Shown: positions 9,809-18,383, counted from the stretch's first letter. The stretch is DNA of 34,909 bases from an uncultured Anaerolineales bacterium (GCA_903873975.1 CAIQQN010000025.1:1-34909), one strand, 5' to 3'. Translations and numbers: made by a program. Notes: generated by a model from the sequence alone, not told the origin.

Positions 9809-9927
9809 TAAAAGCCTTGATAAATCCAGGTAGGTGCGCTACTGACCGTCAAGACAACCAAAGCAATGAGAATCAGACAACAGATCAATGCCCAGAAATT
9901 CTCACGTGTGAAAAGCCGAGATTTCAT
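9808..9927 (-). CDS. 39-aa single-TM microprotein, DltX-like
   Basis: Manual translation MKSRLFTRENFWALICCLILIALVVLTVSSAPTWIYQGF*; ATGA overlap with upstream lipoprotein stop and TAATG overlap with MBOAT start; C-terminal W-I-Y-x-x-F. Below the ORF track length cutoff. Confidence 0.8.
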   Translation of the reverse strand: MKSRLFTRENFWALICCLILIALVVLTVSSAPTWIYQGF

Positions 9928-10313
9928 TTGTATCCGCAAACCAGATAATCGCCATCCTGCTCAACCACCTGATAAGTGCGTACGGAAAGGTCGAGTTCCT
10001 GGTCTTCGTTGTTATAAGTGGCAATGATTTTTCCCTGGCAATTGACCTGCGTGGTCGTACCGTCCGTGCCGGCTGCGGTGCATGCCAGGTTTTCCAAGCG
10101 GGTGGCTACCGCCTGAAGAGAATCCAGTTCAAGCAGGGCATTCGACTCCCAATCTGCACACGAGAGAGCGGAAAGAGCGTTGGTGTCCTTATTTACAAGA
10201 GCAGTAAGATAATCTTCAACAGCTTTCGCCGGCGGATTTGCGGCTTTTCCACAAGAAGAAAACAAAAGAGCAGCTATGCACAGTAAAAGCACAATCGGAG
10301 TGAATTTGCGCAT
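9924..10313 (-). CDS. Small lipoprotein of unknown function
   Basis: MRKFTPIVLLLCIAALLFSSCGKAANPPAKAVEDYLTALVNKDTNALS...; lipobox LFSSC; GGAG upstream of the ATG at 10313. Confidence 0.8.
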   Translation of the reverse strand: MRKFTPIVLLLCIAALLFSSCGKAANPPAKAVEDYLTALVNKDTNALSALSCADWESNALLELDSLQAVATRLENLACTAAGTDGTTTQVNCQGKIIATYNNEDQELDLSVRTYQVVEQDGDYLVCGYK

Positions 10314-10339
10314 GGGAGTCTCCATATTTAACTGGCGGG

Positions 10340-10391
10340 ATTATACCCGCTTCTGGCATGAATTGACAAAACTTTCTAATCCTGATAGGAT
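10340..10391. promoter_or_regulatory. Divergent sigma70-like promoters sharing a -35 element
   Basis: Plus: TTGACA (10363-10368) -17 nt- TAGGAT (10386-10391). Minus: TTGTCA (complement of 10364-10369) -18 nt- TATAAT (complement of 10340-10345). Confidence 0.6.
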
Positions 10392-10422
10392 GGGTCATAT
10401 TTTTTATATAGAAGAGGTACAC

Positions 10423-10785
10423 ATGACAACCACAATTCAAACTCAGATCGTTTTACTCACCCACGCCGCCGCCGAAGTTGTACGAGGATTGCGTCAACAG
10501 CAAGACCTGGATGAAAGTTACGCCCTGCGGGTTTACATCACTGGACAGACATGCTCCGGGTTCCAGTATGGTATGGCGCTCGACAATAAACCTCGCGAAA
10601 CCGATGCTGCCTTTGAGAGCGAGGGACTCAAAGTCCTGGTAGATGAAACATCCATCCAGTACATGGCTGGTGCGACAGTTGACTATATTGACGATCAACG
10701 CGGCAAGGGCTTCTTAGTAGATAACCCAAATGCAACCTCGTCCTGTTCCTGTGAAAGTGGAACGTGTGGAACAAGCGAAAATTAG
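10423..10785 (+). CDS. HesB/IscA/ErpA-type iron-sulfur cluster assembly protein
   Basis: MTTTIQTQIVLLTHAAAEVVRGL...LRVYITGQTCSGFQYGMALD...GKGFLVDNPNATSSCSCESGTCG; A-type carrier Cys pattern (atypical GTCG tail). Confidence 0.88.
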   Translation: MTTTIQTQIVLLTHAAAEVVRGLRQQQDLDESYALRVYITGQTCSGFQYGMALDNKPRETDAAFESEGLKVLVDETSIQYMAGATVDYIDDQRGKGFLVDNPNATSSCSCESGTCGTSEN

Positions 10786-10790
10786 GAATC

Positions 10791-10818
10791 AAAAAGAGAC
10801 CGGAACCATCCCGGTCTC
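10791..10818 (-). terminator. Intrinsic terminator for the SH3 gene
   Basis: On the minus strand GAGACCGG-gatggtt-CCGGTCTCTTTTT. Confidence 0.75.
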
Positions 10819-10836
10819 GCCGATTTATCGGGTCTG

Positions 10837-11460
10837 TTACCTGCCGCGCAAGTACGAAATGAGCGCACCGAGGATCCCGACCAGCGCCATGCCAAGGATG
10901 ACGAAGCCCATCGGCACGTGAGACCCCGTCCCGGCTGGCGTTTGAAAATTCAGGGTTGCCACCGGAGGCGGCTGAGTGAAAGTCGGCAGACGCGTGGGCG
11001 TTGTTTGAACCTGAAAAGCAGCCGCATAGGTCGGATTTATGGTTGGTGTGGTGCGCGGGGTCGCCGTTGGAGGTGGTTCGAGGATGGGGAGAGAAGAACC
11101 CGGCGAAAGCGATACCAATGGTGCATACACCCAACCCACTCCGCCGGGTGCGCCCAGATAGATGATCTCAATCCATTCCTGGGCTGGCGATCGTCCGAGG
11201 GCAGGGGCGGTTTCGCCAGGTACAAGAAAACCAATCGCAGCATAATCAAACGAACTTGGCCCGGCGCGGACGTTGGCGCCATCCGGGTTGATCACTGTGA
11301 TGAACGGCCCGGAGGGCGTACCGGTCACGGTGGGGATGTTTCCGGTCGGTTGTTGAGCCGCGGCGGGAGTCCAAGCTGGAGCAAACCAGAGCAGACCGGC
11401 AAATCCAAGCACCAAGAGAATCCGGAGTCCTAATTTTATCCAAGTGTGCATACGTCGCAA
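10837..11460 (-). CDS. Secreted/membrane protein with bacterial SH3 domain
   Basis: Signal peptide; GANVRAGPSSFDYAAIGFLVPGETAPALGRSPAQEWIEIIYLGAPGGVGWVYAPLVS; Pro/Thr linker; C-terminal TM. Confidence 0.85.
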   Translation of the reverse strand: MRRMHTWIKLGLRILLVLGFAGLLWFAPAWTPAAAQQPTGNIPTVTGTPSGPFITVINPDGANVRAGPSSFDYAAIGFLVPGETAPALGRSPAQEWIEIIYLGAPGGVGWVYAPLVSLSPGSSLPILEPPPTATPRTTPTINPTYAAAFQVQTTPTRLPTFTQPPPVATLNFQTPAGTGSHVPMGFVILGMALVGILGALISYLRGR

Positions 11461-11532
11461 CTTGCCATAGAAATTTCCGTAAATGGAAGTGGAGCATTGC
11501 CCAATTGGGCAAAACGATTATAATCGAAATCT

Positions 11533-12123
11533 ATGGACAGACGCGTATTCCACGGAAATATTACCCCGACCGACGTTGCCCAGGCATTGATGGCCGAATT
11601 CAACCAGGGCAACACCCAAACCCAGTTACTTGGTGAAAGCAATAACCTGACCGTCCAAATTGCTTCATCCCAGTATTCACATTCAGGGGGCAGGACTGCG
11701 GTGAGCGTTAACCTTCAGCGGATAGAAGACGGCGTAATGGTGCAGGTTGGCGAGCAGCAATGGCTGGGGGTGGCCGCCAGCCTGGGACAGACGGCAATTT
11801 CCGCTCTTCTCAATCCTCTGAACCTGTTGGGCCGCCTGGATGATATCGCGCAAGATGTAAGCAGCCTGCAATTGAATGAAAAAATCTGGCAGATCATTGC
11901 CGATGTCGCCCGCACAGCCGGGGCCAGCCAGGAGCTCTCCGAACGCCTAAGCAGCGTCACTTGCGAATTCTGCGGAGCCGCCAACCCGGTCGGCTCTTCG
12001 ACCTGTGCAGCCTGCGGTGCACCGCTGGGAAAGGCCCAACCGAAGACCTGTCCCAAGTGCGGTTTCGTGCTGGTACATGAAGGGAAGTTCTGTCCCAACT
12101 GCGGACAAGCAGTAACCACTTAG
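11533..12123 (+). CDS. Double zinc-ribbon protein of unknown function
   Basis: CEFCGAANPVGSSTCAACGAPL and CPKCGFVLVHEGKFCPNCG zinc ribbons at the C-terminus. Confidence 0.85.
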   Translation: MDRRVFHGNITPTDVAQALMAEFNQGNTQTQLLGESNNLTVQIASSQYSHSGGRTAVSVNLQRIEDGVMVQVGEQQWLGVAASLGQTAISALLNPLNLLGRLDDIAQDVSSLQLNEKIWQIIADVARTAGASQELSERLSSVTCEFCGAANPVGSSTCAACGAPLGKAQPKTCPKCGFVLVHEGKFCPNCGQAVTT

Positions 12124-12149
12124 ATTTTCCTCCAAACATTAGCTCTGAG

Positions 12150-12178
12150 ACCCGGCTGGATGGAAGAGCCGGGTTTTT
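12150..12178 (+). terminator. Rho-independent terminator
   Basis: ACCCGGCT-ggatggaag-AGCCGGGTTTTTG. Confidence 0.8.
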
Positions 12179-12242
12179 GTATAATCGAGGCGCAGCCTCC
12201 ATGCTTGCGGAATCCATCTCTCCCTTCTATAATAAACACAAT

Positions 12243-13073
12243 ATGCCAACGCTTGACGAACTGGAATCTCGTCTTCAAACCCTGCTAGAAGTCCACTTGC
12301 TGAAATACCTGCCCGGTTACAAAGCCGAAGACAGGGTTTATCAGCATTTGGCCGCTGCCATGCACGACAGCCTCAAAGAGCAGGAGGGGTCCACCTTCGC
12401 TCCCAATGTGTATGTGATCATCGCCCACCCCTCCACGCTGGCTCGCTGGCAAAGCGAACCGTGCCTGGTCAAGAAATTGGCAGAAGCGCTCCATACTGCC
12501 GGCGACGAGGCGGGATTCCGTTTCTTAACGAACCCAACGGTCACAACCGTTCCAGACACAGATATGGCTGCTGAGGAGACTCATATCAGCGCCTCCTTCA
12601 GCAACGAAAGCATCGCCGAGACCCGGGGAATGCCAACCGAATCTCGAACCGAGCCCCCGATTGAGATGATTCCCCCGAATGCCTTCCTCATCCTGGGCGG
12701 GACGAAAATCATTCCCCTCAACCGTCCGGTCATTAATATCGGACGCCGCCTGGATAATCAGGTTGTCATTGACGACCCGCGCGTCTCGCGCGCTCATGCA
12801 CAATTGCGAGTTGCTAAAGGCCGCTTTGCAATCTTCGATTTGAACTCCACTGGCGGGACATTTGTCAATGGCCAGAGCACCAATATGTGTATTCTGTATC
12901 CCGGCGATGTGATTTCCCTGGCTGGTGTGACTCTTATTTTCGGTCAGGATCTGCCGGCCGGGCAGGGTAAAGAAAGGATGGTAACCGAACCAAGATCGGC
13001 CATCTCCGCTGATCGCCCGACAGCTGTATTAGAAGCCGAGAGCGAACCCAATCAGAAAGCTAACATGAAATGA
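12243..13073 (+). CDS. FHA-domain protein with DUF3662/FhaA-like N-terminus
   Basis: MPTLDELESRLQTLLEVHLLKYLPGYKAEDRVYQHLAAAMHD...NVYVIIAHP; FHA: INIGRRLDNQVVIDDPRVSRAHAQLRVAKGRFAIFDLNSTGGTFVNGQ. Confidence 0.9.
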   Translation: MPTLDELESRLQTLLEVHLLKYLPGYKAEDRVYQHLAAAMHDSLKEQEGSTFAPNVYVIIAHPSTLARWQSEPCLVKKLAEALHTAGDEAGFRFLTNPTVTTVPDTDMAAEETHISASFSNESIAETRGMPTESRTEPPIEMIPPNAFLILGGTKIIPLNRPVINIGRRLDNQVVIDDPRVSRAHAQLRVAKGRFAIFDLNSTGGTFVNGQSTNMCILYPGDVISLAGVTLIFGQDLPAGQGKERMVTEPRSAISADRPTAVLEAESEPNQKANMK

Positions 13074-13528
13074 GCGGACCGGTTGTGCTTGCCTTGCGAC
13101 TCCTGCTGGCTGTCAGCTTGTATGCATTCCTGGGCTGGGCATTTGCCAGCCTGTGGCGCGATATAAAACAGCAGGGGGCGCTACTGGCATCCCGCAAAAT
13201 CCCACCCATCAGCCTTACCATCGTTCGCGGCGAACCAGCCTCGCAAGTGCGCCATTTCGTGCAGCCGGAAGTGATCATCGGCCGCGACCCCGCCTGCGAA
13301 TGCCCGGTAGCCGACGAGTCCATCTCCGCCCGCCACGCCCGGCTGAGTTTTCATCATAACCAATGGTGGTTGGAAGATCTGAATTCCACCAACGGCACTT
13401 TACTTAACCAGGAAAAACTCGCCATGCCAACCGTTGTAATAACGGACGACGAATTCAAGTGCGGCGAGACCCGTTTTATCATTTCCCTCACCGGTGACAT
13501 TCTAATGCCACCGACAAAGAGAATCTAA
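13070..13528 (+). CDS. Membrane-anchored FHA-domain protein (FhaB-like)
   Basis: ATGA overlap with upstream gene; N-terminal TM; VIIGRDPACECPVADESISARHARLSFHHNQWWLEDLNSTNGTLLNQEKL. Confidence 0.9.
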   Translation: MSGPVVLALRLLLAVSLYAFLGWAFASLWRDIKQQGALLASRKIPPISLTIVRGEPASQVRHFVQPEVIIGRDPACECPVADESISARHARLSFHHNQWWLEDLNSTNGTLLNQEKLAMPTVVITDDEFKCGETRFIISLTGDILMPPTKRI

Positions 13529-13606
13529 TTGCTCTCCGCATCGTCCCATTCGCAGGTACAGCCTTCAAGCTGGCGGTTTGAGCACGTGTAGTTTCGGAGT
13601 ACTTTT

Positions 13607-14473
13607 ATGTCTGAAAAGCCCTCTATTGCCATCCTCGGTGGTTCCGGCCTGTACAGCATGGCTGGGTTGACCGACGCCATCGAAAACGACCTCGAAACGC
13701 CTTTTGGGAAGCCGTCCGCACCCATCGTGATCGGGACACTGGAAGGCAAACGGGTAGCCTTCCTCGCCCGGCATGGCATTGGTCACCACATCATGCCGGC
13801 CGAGGTTCCTTATCGAGCCAATATCTATGCATTGAAAGCGCTCGGCGCGGAACGCATTATCAGCATCAACGCCTGTGGCTCATTACGCGAGGATTATGCC
13901 CCCGGTTCCATCGTCATCCCCGATCAAATTTTCGATAATACCCAAGGCCGCGCCCGCACCTTTTTCGGCGATGGATTAGTGGCACATACCGGAGCCGCTG
14001 ACCCGTTCTGCCCGGAACTATCAGCGGCGCTGAAAACTGCGGCAACGGGAACGGGGGCGACGGTTCATTATGGCGGGACATTTATCGTCATTGAAGGGCC
14101 GCGTTTCTCGACCAAAGCAGAGTCGAAAGTCTTCCGCTCCTGGGGGATGTCCATTATCGGCATGACAGCCGCGCCAGAAGCCTTCCTGGCGCGCGAAGCC
14201 GAGATGTGCTACGCTGTGATGGCCCACGTTACTGACTACGATGTCTGGCACATTACTGAAGCACCGGTGACGGTGGAAATGGTGCTCCAGACACTCTATA
14301 AAAACACGGAGGCAGCACAAGCAGCCATCCGGCTACTGGTAACATCCCTACCGGAGGAACGCTCCTGCACCTGCAGTTCCACCCTAAAATCCGCCATCAT
14401 CACTCGCCCGTCCGCCATCCCGACTGTCACGCGCCAGAAACTAAATCTGCTGGTAAAAAAATACCTCAAGTAA
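13607..14473 (+). CDS. mtnP: S-methyl-5'-thioadenosine phosphorylase
   Basis: IAILGGSGLYSM...FLARHGIGHHIMPAEVPYRANIYALKALG...IEGPRFSTKAESKVFRSWGMSIIGMTAAPEAFLAREAEMCYAVMAHVTDYDVWH. Confidence 0.93.
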   Translation: MSEKPSIAILGGSGLYSMAGLTDAIENDLETPFGKPSAPIVIGTLEGKRVAFLARHGIGHHIMPAEVPYRANIYALKALGAERIISINACGSLREDYAPGSIVIPDQIFDNTQGRARTFFGDGLVAHTGAADPFCPELSAALKTAATGTGATVHYGGTFIVIEGPRFSTKAESKVFRSWGMSIIGMTAAPEAFLAREAEMCYAVMAHVTDYDVWHITEAPVTVEMVLQTLYKNTEAAQAAIRLLVTSLPEERSCTCSSTLKSAIITRPSAIPTVTRQKLNLLVKKYLK

Positions 14474-14509
14474 AGGCGTCTCTGCCTCGTAAATTACAAG
14501 CAGAATTTA

Positions 14510-16948
14510 ATGAAACGCTTCCTTGCTCCTGCGCCTCCCTTTCAAATCCAATCCCGCCTGCTTCGGCTGGCGGGTGTCTTTCTTTTCCTTTACTCAATCA
14601 TCCTGACCCTCTCACCGGCGGCTCGTGCCCGCACCTGGGCCGTGGACTACCGCTGGAATCACTGGCTGGGGTTCGCAGCCTGGGTTGTCATCTTCACCCT
14701 GGCACAAATCCTGTCAAACCGCCGCCTGCCCGACACCGACCCATACATTCTCCCGATCGCCGCACTGCTGACCGGCTGGGGTATCCTTACCATCTATCGC
14801 CTAATCCCCAGCTTCGGTCTGCGCCAAACCGCCTGGCTGGTGGTTTGTGGACTGGTACTTCTGCTTGGTATGCGCCTTTCACCCGAATTGCGCTTCCTGC
14901 GCCGATACAAATATCTCTGGCTGACCAGCGGTCTGCTGCTCACCGCCTTCACGCTCGTCTTTGGCACCAACCCCACCGGTAGCAGTCTGCGTCTCTGGCT
15001 GGGTTGCTGCGGGGTCTACCTCCAGCCCTCCGAGCCGCTCAAACTCCTGCTCATCGTCTATCTGGCTGCCTACCTAGCCGACCGGCTCCCGCTCAGCCTG
15101 CTCCCGCTGCCTCTGCTCGCGCCCACTGCTGTTGTAATGGGCGTGGCTCTCCTTCTGCTCGTCATCCAACGTGACCTGGGTACGGCATCTATTTTTATCT
15201 TCCTCTATACAATCATTCTCTTCGTGGCGTCCGGTAAGAAGCGCATCCTGCTATTCAGCCTGGTCGGGCTCGCAGTGGCGGGCGTGGCTGGATATTTCCT
15301 ATTTGACGTAATCCGCCTGCGCGTGGACGCCTGGCTCAACCCCTGGCTTGACCCCTCCGGGCGCTCCTTCCAGATTGTTCAATCATTGATGGCAGTCGCC
15401 AACGGCGGGACTTCCGGGCGCGGACCGGGACTGGGCAGCCCCGGACTGGTGCCGGTGGCAATGTCGGACTTCGTCTTCACTGCCATTGCCGAGGAAACAG
15501 GGCTGGTCGGAACTCTGGGCCTGCTGGCCCTGATCGGCTTATTCGCCGCCCGCGGCATTCGGACCGCCATGCGCGCCCCAGACAACTTCCGTCGGATCCT
15601 GGCCGCCGGGCTGACGGCTTACTTGGGCGCACAGTCCATTCTTATTATTGGTGGCAATATTCGCCTCCTGCCGCTGACGGGAGTGACGCTGCCCTTTGTC
15701 TCTTACGGCGGCTCATCCCTGCTGACTTCCTTCCTCGCACTTCTCATCCTTTTACTCATCTCCAGCCAACCCGAAGAGGATCCTGCGCCACTCCTGAAGC
15801 CTCAGCCCTACCTGATCCTGGCCGGGTTGATCGGTCTCGGCCTTTTCGCCCTGGCTGCCATGAACGCCTGGTGGGCCGCCTGGCGCAGTCCATACATTCT
15901 CGAACGTACCGACAATGCCCGCCGCTCCATCGCCGATCGCTACGTCAAGCGCGGCAGCCTGCTCGACCGGCACGAAACGCCAATCAATCTCACCATAGGC
16001 GATTCAGGAGATTACCTGCGCACATATCTCTATCCGGCGCTGGCTCCTGTAACCGGCTATACGAATCCCGTCTATGGCCAATCCGGGCTGGAAGCCAGCC
16101 TCGACCTTTATCTGCGAGGCCTGCAAGGAAATCCCGCCAGCAGCATCTGGTGGGATCACATCGTATATGGTCAACCGCCGCCAGGACTAGATGTGCGCCT
16201 GAGTCTGGATTTGGAGTTGCAGCGCCAGGCAGATGAATTGCTCGGAGACCAAACAGGTGCAATCGTCTTAATCAACGCCTCCAGTGGTGAAATCCTAGTA
16301 ATGGCGTCGCACCCAACCTTTAACCCGAACCAGCTGGATACGCAAGCCTCCATCCTGCTCCAGAACCCCAATTCCCCGCTCCTGGACCGGGCTGCGCAGG
16401 GCCTATACCCGCCCGGGGATACCTTGCAGCCGTTCTTCCAGGCTGCCGGGTATAACCTGGGACCATCGCAGAGTATTGCGGAACAGTTGTATTCTGACCT
16501 GGGTTTCTACACCACACCGGAATTGAGTTTGCCAGTGGCAGCCGCCTCCACGCCAGGGAGCGCATTACGCGTCACCCCACTGCAGATGGCGCTCGCGGCA
16601 GCCACATTGAGCAGCAACGGAGTGCGGCCCGCGCCCCGCCTGCCAATGGCCGTGTATACCCCCACGCAGGGCTGGGTCATCCTGTCTGCACTCAGTGCAC
16701 CGGTGATGGTCTTCCCATCCGCTAGTGCGGCGGATACCGCCCAGGCGTTAATTGTCAGCGGTCAACCCTTCTGGCAATGGAATACACAGGTAACCCAGGC
16801 AAACCAAGCCTTCTCATGGTCGCTGGGTGGGACACTGCCTGACTGGCAGGGGGCACCGCTGGCAGTGGTGGTGCTGCTGGAAGAAAACAATCCAGACGGA
16901 GCTGGCATCATCGATCTGACACTGCTCGAAGCAGCTATCAATCCATAA
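14510..16948 (+). CDS. FtsW/RodA/SpoVE (SEDS) protein fused to a degenerate PBP transpeptidase-like domain
   Basis: SEDS: LWLGCCGVYLQPSEPLKLLLIVYLAAYL, DFVFTAIAEETGLVG, GVTLPFVSYGGSSLLTSF. PBP-like: KRGSLLDRHETPI, GQSGLEASLDLYLRGLQGN, TGAIVLINASSGEILVMASHPTFNPNQLD, LLDRAAQGLYPPGDTLQPF, TPLQMALAAATLSSNG. Confidence 0.9.
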   Translation: MKRFLAPAPPFQIQSRLLRLAGVFLFLYSIILTLSPAARARTWAVDYRWNHWLGFAAWVVIFTLAQILSNRRLPDTDPYILPIAALLTGWGILTIYRLIPSFGLRQTAWLVVCGLVLLLGMRLSPELRFLRRYKYLWLTSGLLLTAFTLVFGTNPTGSSLRLWLGCCGVYLQPSEPLKLLLIVYLAAYLADRLPLSLLPLPLLAPTAVVMGVALLLLVIQRDLGTASIFIFLYTIILFVASGKKRILLFSLVGLAVAGVAGYFLFDVIRLRVDAWLNPWLDPSGRSFQIVQSLMAVANGGTSGRGPGLGSPGLVPVAMSDFVFTAIAEETGLVGTLGLLALIGLFAARGIRTAMRAPDNFRRILAAGLTAYLGAQSILIIGGNIRLLPLTGVTLPFVSYGGSSLLTSFLALLILLLISSQPEEDPAPLLKPQPYLILAGLIGLGLFALAAMNAWWAAWRSPYILERTDNARRSIADRYVKRGSLLDRHETPINLTIGDSGDYLRTYLYPALAPVTGYTNPVYGQSGLEASLDLYLRGLQGNPASSIWWDHIVYGQPPPGLDVRLSLDLELQRQADELLGDQTGAIVLINASSGEILVMASHPTFNPNQLDTQASILLQNPNSPLLDRAAQGLYPPGDTLQPFFQAAGYNLGPSQSIAEQLYSDLGFYTTPELSLPVAAASTPGSALRVTPLQMALAAATLSSNGVRPAPRLPMAVYTPTQGWVILSALSAPVMVFPSASAADTAQALIVSGQPFWQWNTQVTQANQAFSWSLGGTLPDWQGAPLAVVVLLEENNPDGAGIIDLTLLEAAINP

Positions 16949-16952
16949 AATC

Positions 16953-16986
16953 AAACCGGGCTTCCAAAAGAAACCCGGTTTTTTAT
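16953..16986 (+). terminator. Rho-independent terminator
   Basis: AAACCGGG-cttccaaaagaa-ACCCGGTTTTTTAT. Confidence 0.8.
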
Positions 16987-17060
16987 TTCCTTCCTATCAT
17001 TGTCCCGCAGGATGATTTTCACCACTCTAGCACTTGAGAAAAACCTGCGGGACGTTTCAT

Positions 17061-18281
17061 TTACTTCACTCTCACAAACCGCCGCTTACCCACCTGCAAC
17101 ACCCCTGGATGTGGGAAGACTGCGTCGAATTTCTCCAGTATTTCCCCATCCAACTTAACGCCTTTTTGCTCGATCATGCGCCGACCATCGGATTTACTCG
17201 CCACCAGATCGGCCGCCGCAAGCACATCCAGCACGGTCTGACCGGGCTGGAGGGCAAACTCCGGCATTTCGTCGGGTAATTCCTTCAGCTGGAAGACTTT
17301 CTTGAAAGCCTCCTCGGCAGCCAGGGCAATGGCGTCATCGTGGAAGATGGTTACAATCTCTCGCGCCAGCGACATCTTGGCATCCCGCGGATGTAGCGTT
17401 CGAGCCTTGAGGCTGGCTTCGATCCCCGCAATCCGGTCGGGAGTCCAGCGTGTGACGAGGCGCATGAACGATCCCATGGCTTTGTCCGGCACAGACATGA
17501 CTTTCCCGTACATATCCTCCGGCGTCGAAAGAAGCTGGATATGGTTACCCAGCGACTTGCTCATCTTGAGTTCGCCGTCGGTACCAGGCAGGATTCCCAG
17601 AATGATGGCAATGTTGGGTTTGTCCCCCAGGGAGGTCATGATCTTGCGAGCCGCGGTGACGATGTTGAAAAGCTGGTCGGTGCCGCCCACCTGGATGTCG
17701 GTCTTCAGCGCATGGGCATCGTAACCCTGCATGATGGCGTAGAAGGTCTCGTGCAGGTAGATCGGGTCGCCATTATCCCAGCGCCTGCGAAAGTTCTCGC
17801 GGGTGATGAACTGCTGGATGGTGAAATTAGAAGCCAGTTCGATCAATTCAGCAAAGGTCAACTCAGACAGCCACTCGGAGTTAAAGCGGATCTTGGTCTT
17901 GTTGCGGTCGAGGATCTTATAAGCCTGTTCAGCATACGTGCGCGCATTGTTCTCGACCTCCAATTGGGTCAGGCGCGGTCGGAGCTTATCCTTGTCGGAC
18001 GGGTCACCAATCAACGAAGTGAACGAACCGACCACAAACGTGACCTCGTGTCCGAGTTCCTGGAACTGGCGCAGTTTGCGCATCGGCACGCTGTGACCGA
18101 GGTGCAGGTCCGATGTGCGCGGGTCGAAGCCGCAATAGACGCGCAGCGGGCGATGTTCTTTCTTAGCCTCGATAAGTCGCTGGCGTAGTTCATTGGCCAT
18201 GTTCTTTTTCAGCTCTTCGTCACCATATTCGGTACCTTGCATCAAAAGGACAACCTGGTCGTCTATGGACAATGTGGACAT
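17061..18281 (-). CDS. tyrS: Tyrosyl-tRNA synthetase
   Basis: VYCGFDPRTSDLHLGHSVPMRKLRQFQELGHEVTFVVGSFTSLIGDPS...QVGGTDQLFNI...ELKMSKSLGNHI; C-terminal S4-like domain. Confidence 0.97.
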   Translation of the reverse strand: MSTLSIDDQVVLLMQGTEYGDEELKKNMANELRQRLIEAKKEHRPLRVYCGFDPRTSDLHLGHSVPMRKLRQFQELGHEVTFVVGSFTSLIGDPSDKDKLRPRLTQLEVENNARTYAEQAYKILDRNKTKIRFNSEWLSELTFAELIELASNFTIQQFITRENFRRRWDNGDPIYLHETFYAIMQGYDAHALKTDIQVGGTDQLFNIVTAARKIMTSLGDKPNIAIILGILPGTDGELKMSKSLGNHIQLLSTPEDMYGKVMSVPDKAMGSFMRLVTRWTPDRIAGIEASLKARTLHPRDAKMSLAREIVTIFHDDAIALAAEEAFKKVFQLKELPDEMPEFALQPGQTVLDVLAAADLVASKSDGRRMIEQKGVKLDGEILEKFDAVFPHPGVLQVGKRRFVRVK

Positions 18282-18341
18282 GATTTACTCCATGAAAAAG
18301 GTATTCGTGATTGGTTGTTCGTAATTCGATATTCAGGAAAC

Positions 18342-18383
18342 AAAAAACGCGCCTGCCGTAGCAGGCGCGTCCCTCCCACCCGC
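18342..18383 (-). promoter_or_regulatory. Transcription attenuator upstream of tyrS (terminator/antiterminator)
   Basis: Terminator ACGCGCCTGC-TACG-GCAGGCGCGTTTTTT (complement of 18342-18370); alternative hairpin GCGGGTG/CGCCTGC using the terminator 5' arm. Confidence 0.78.

Noticed and set aside
17541-18188. Plus-strand ORF (215 aa)
   Set aside because: Antisense shadow of tyrS.
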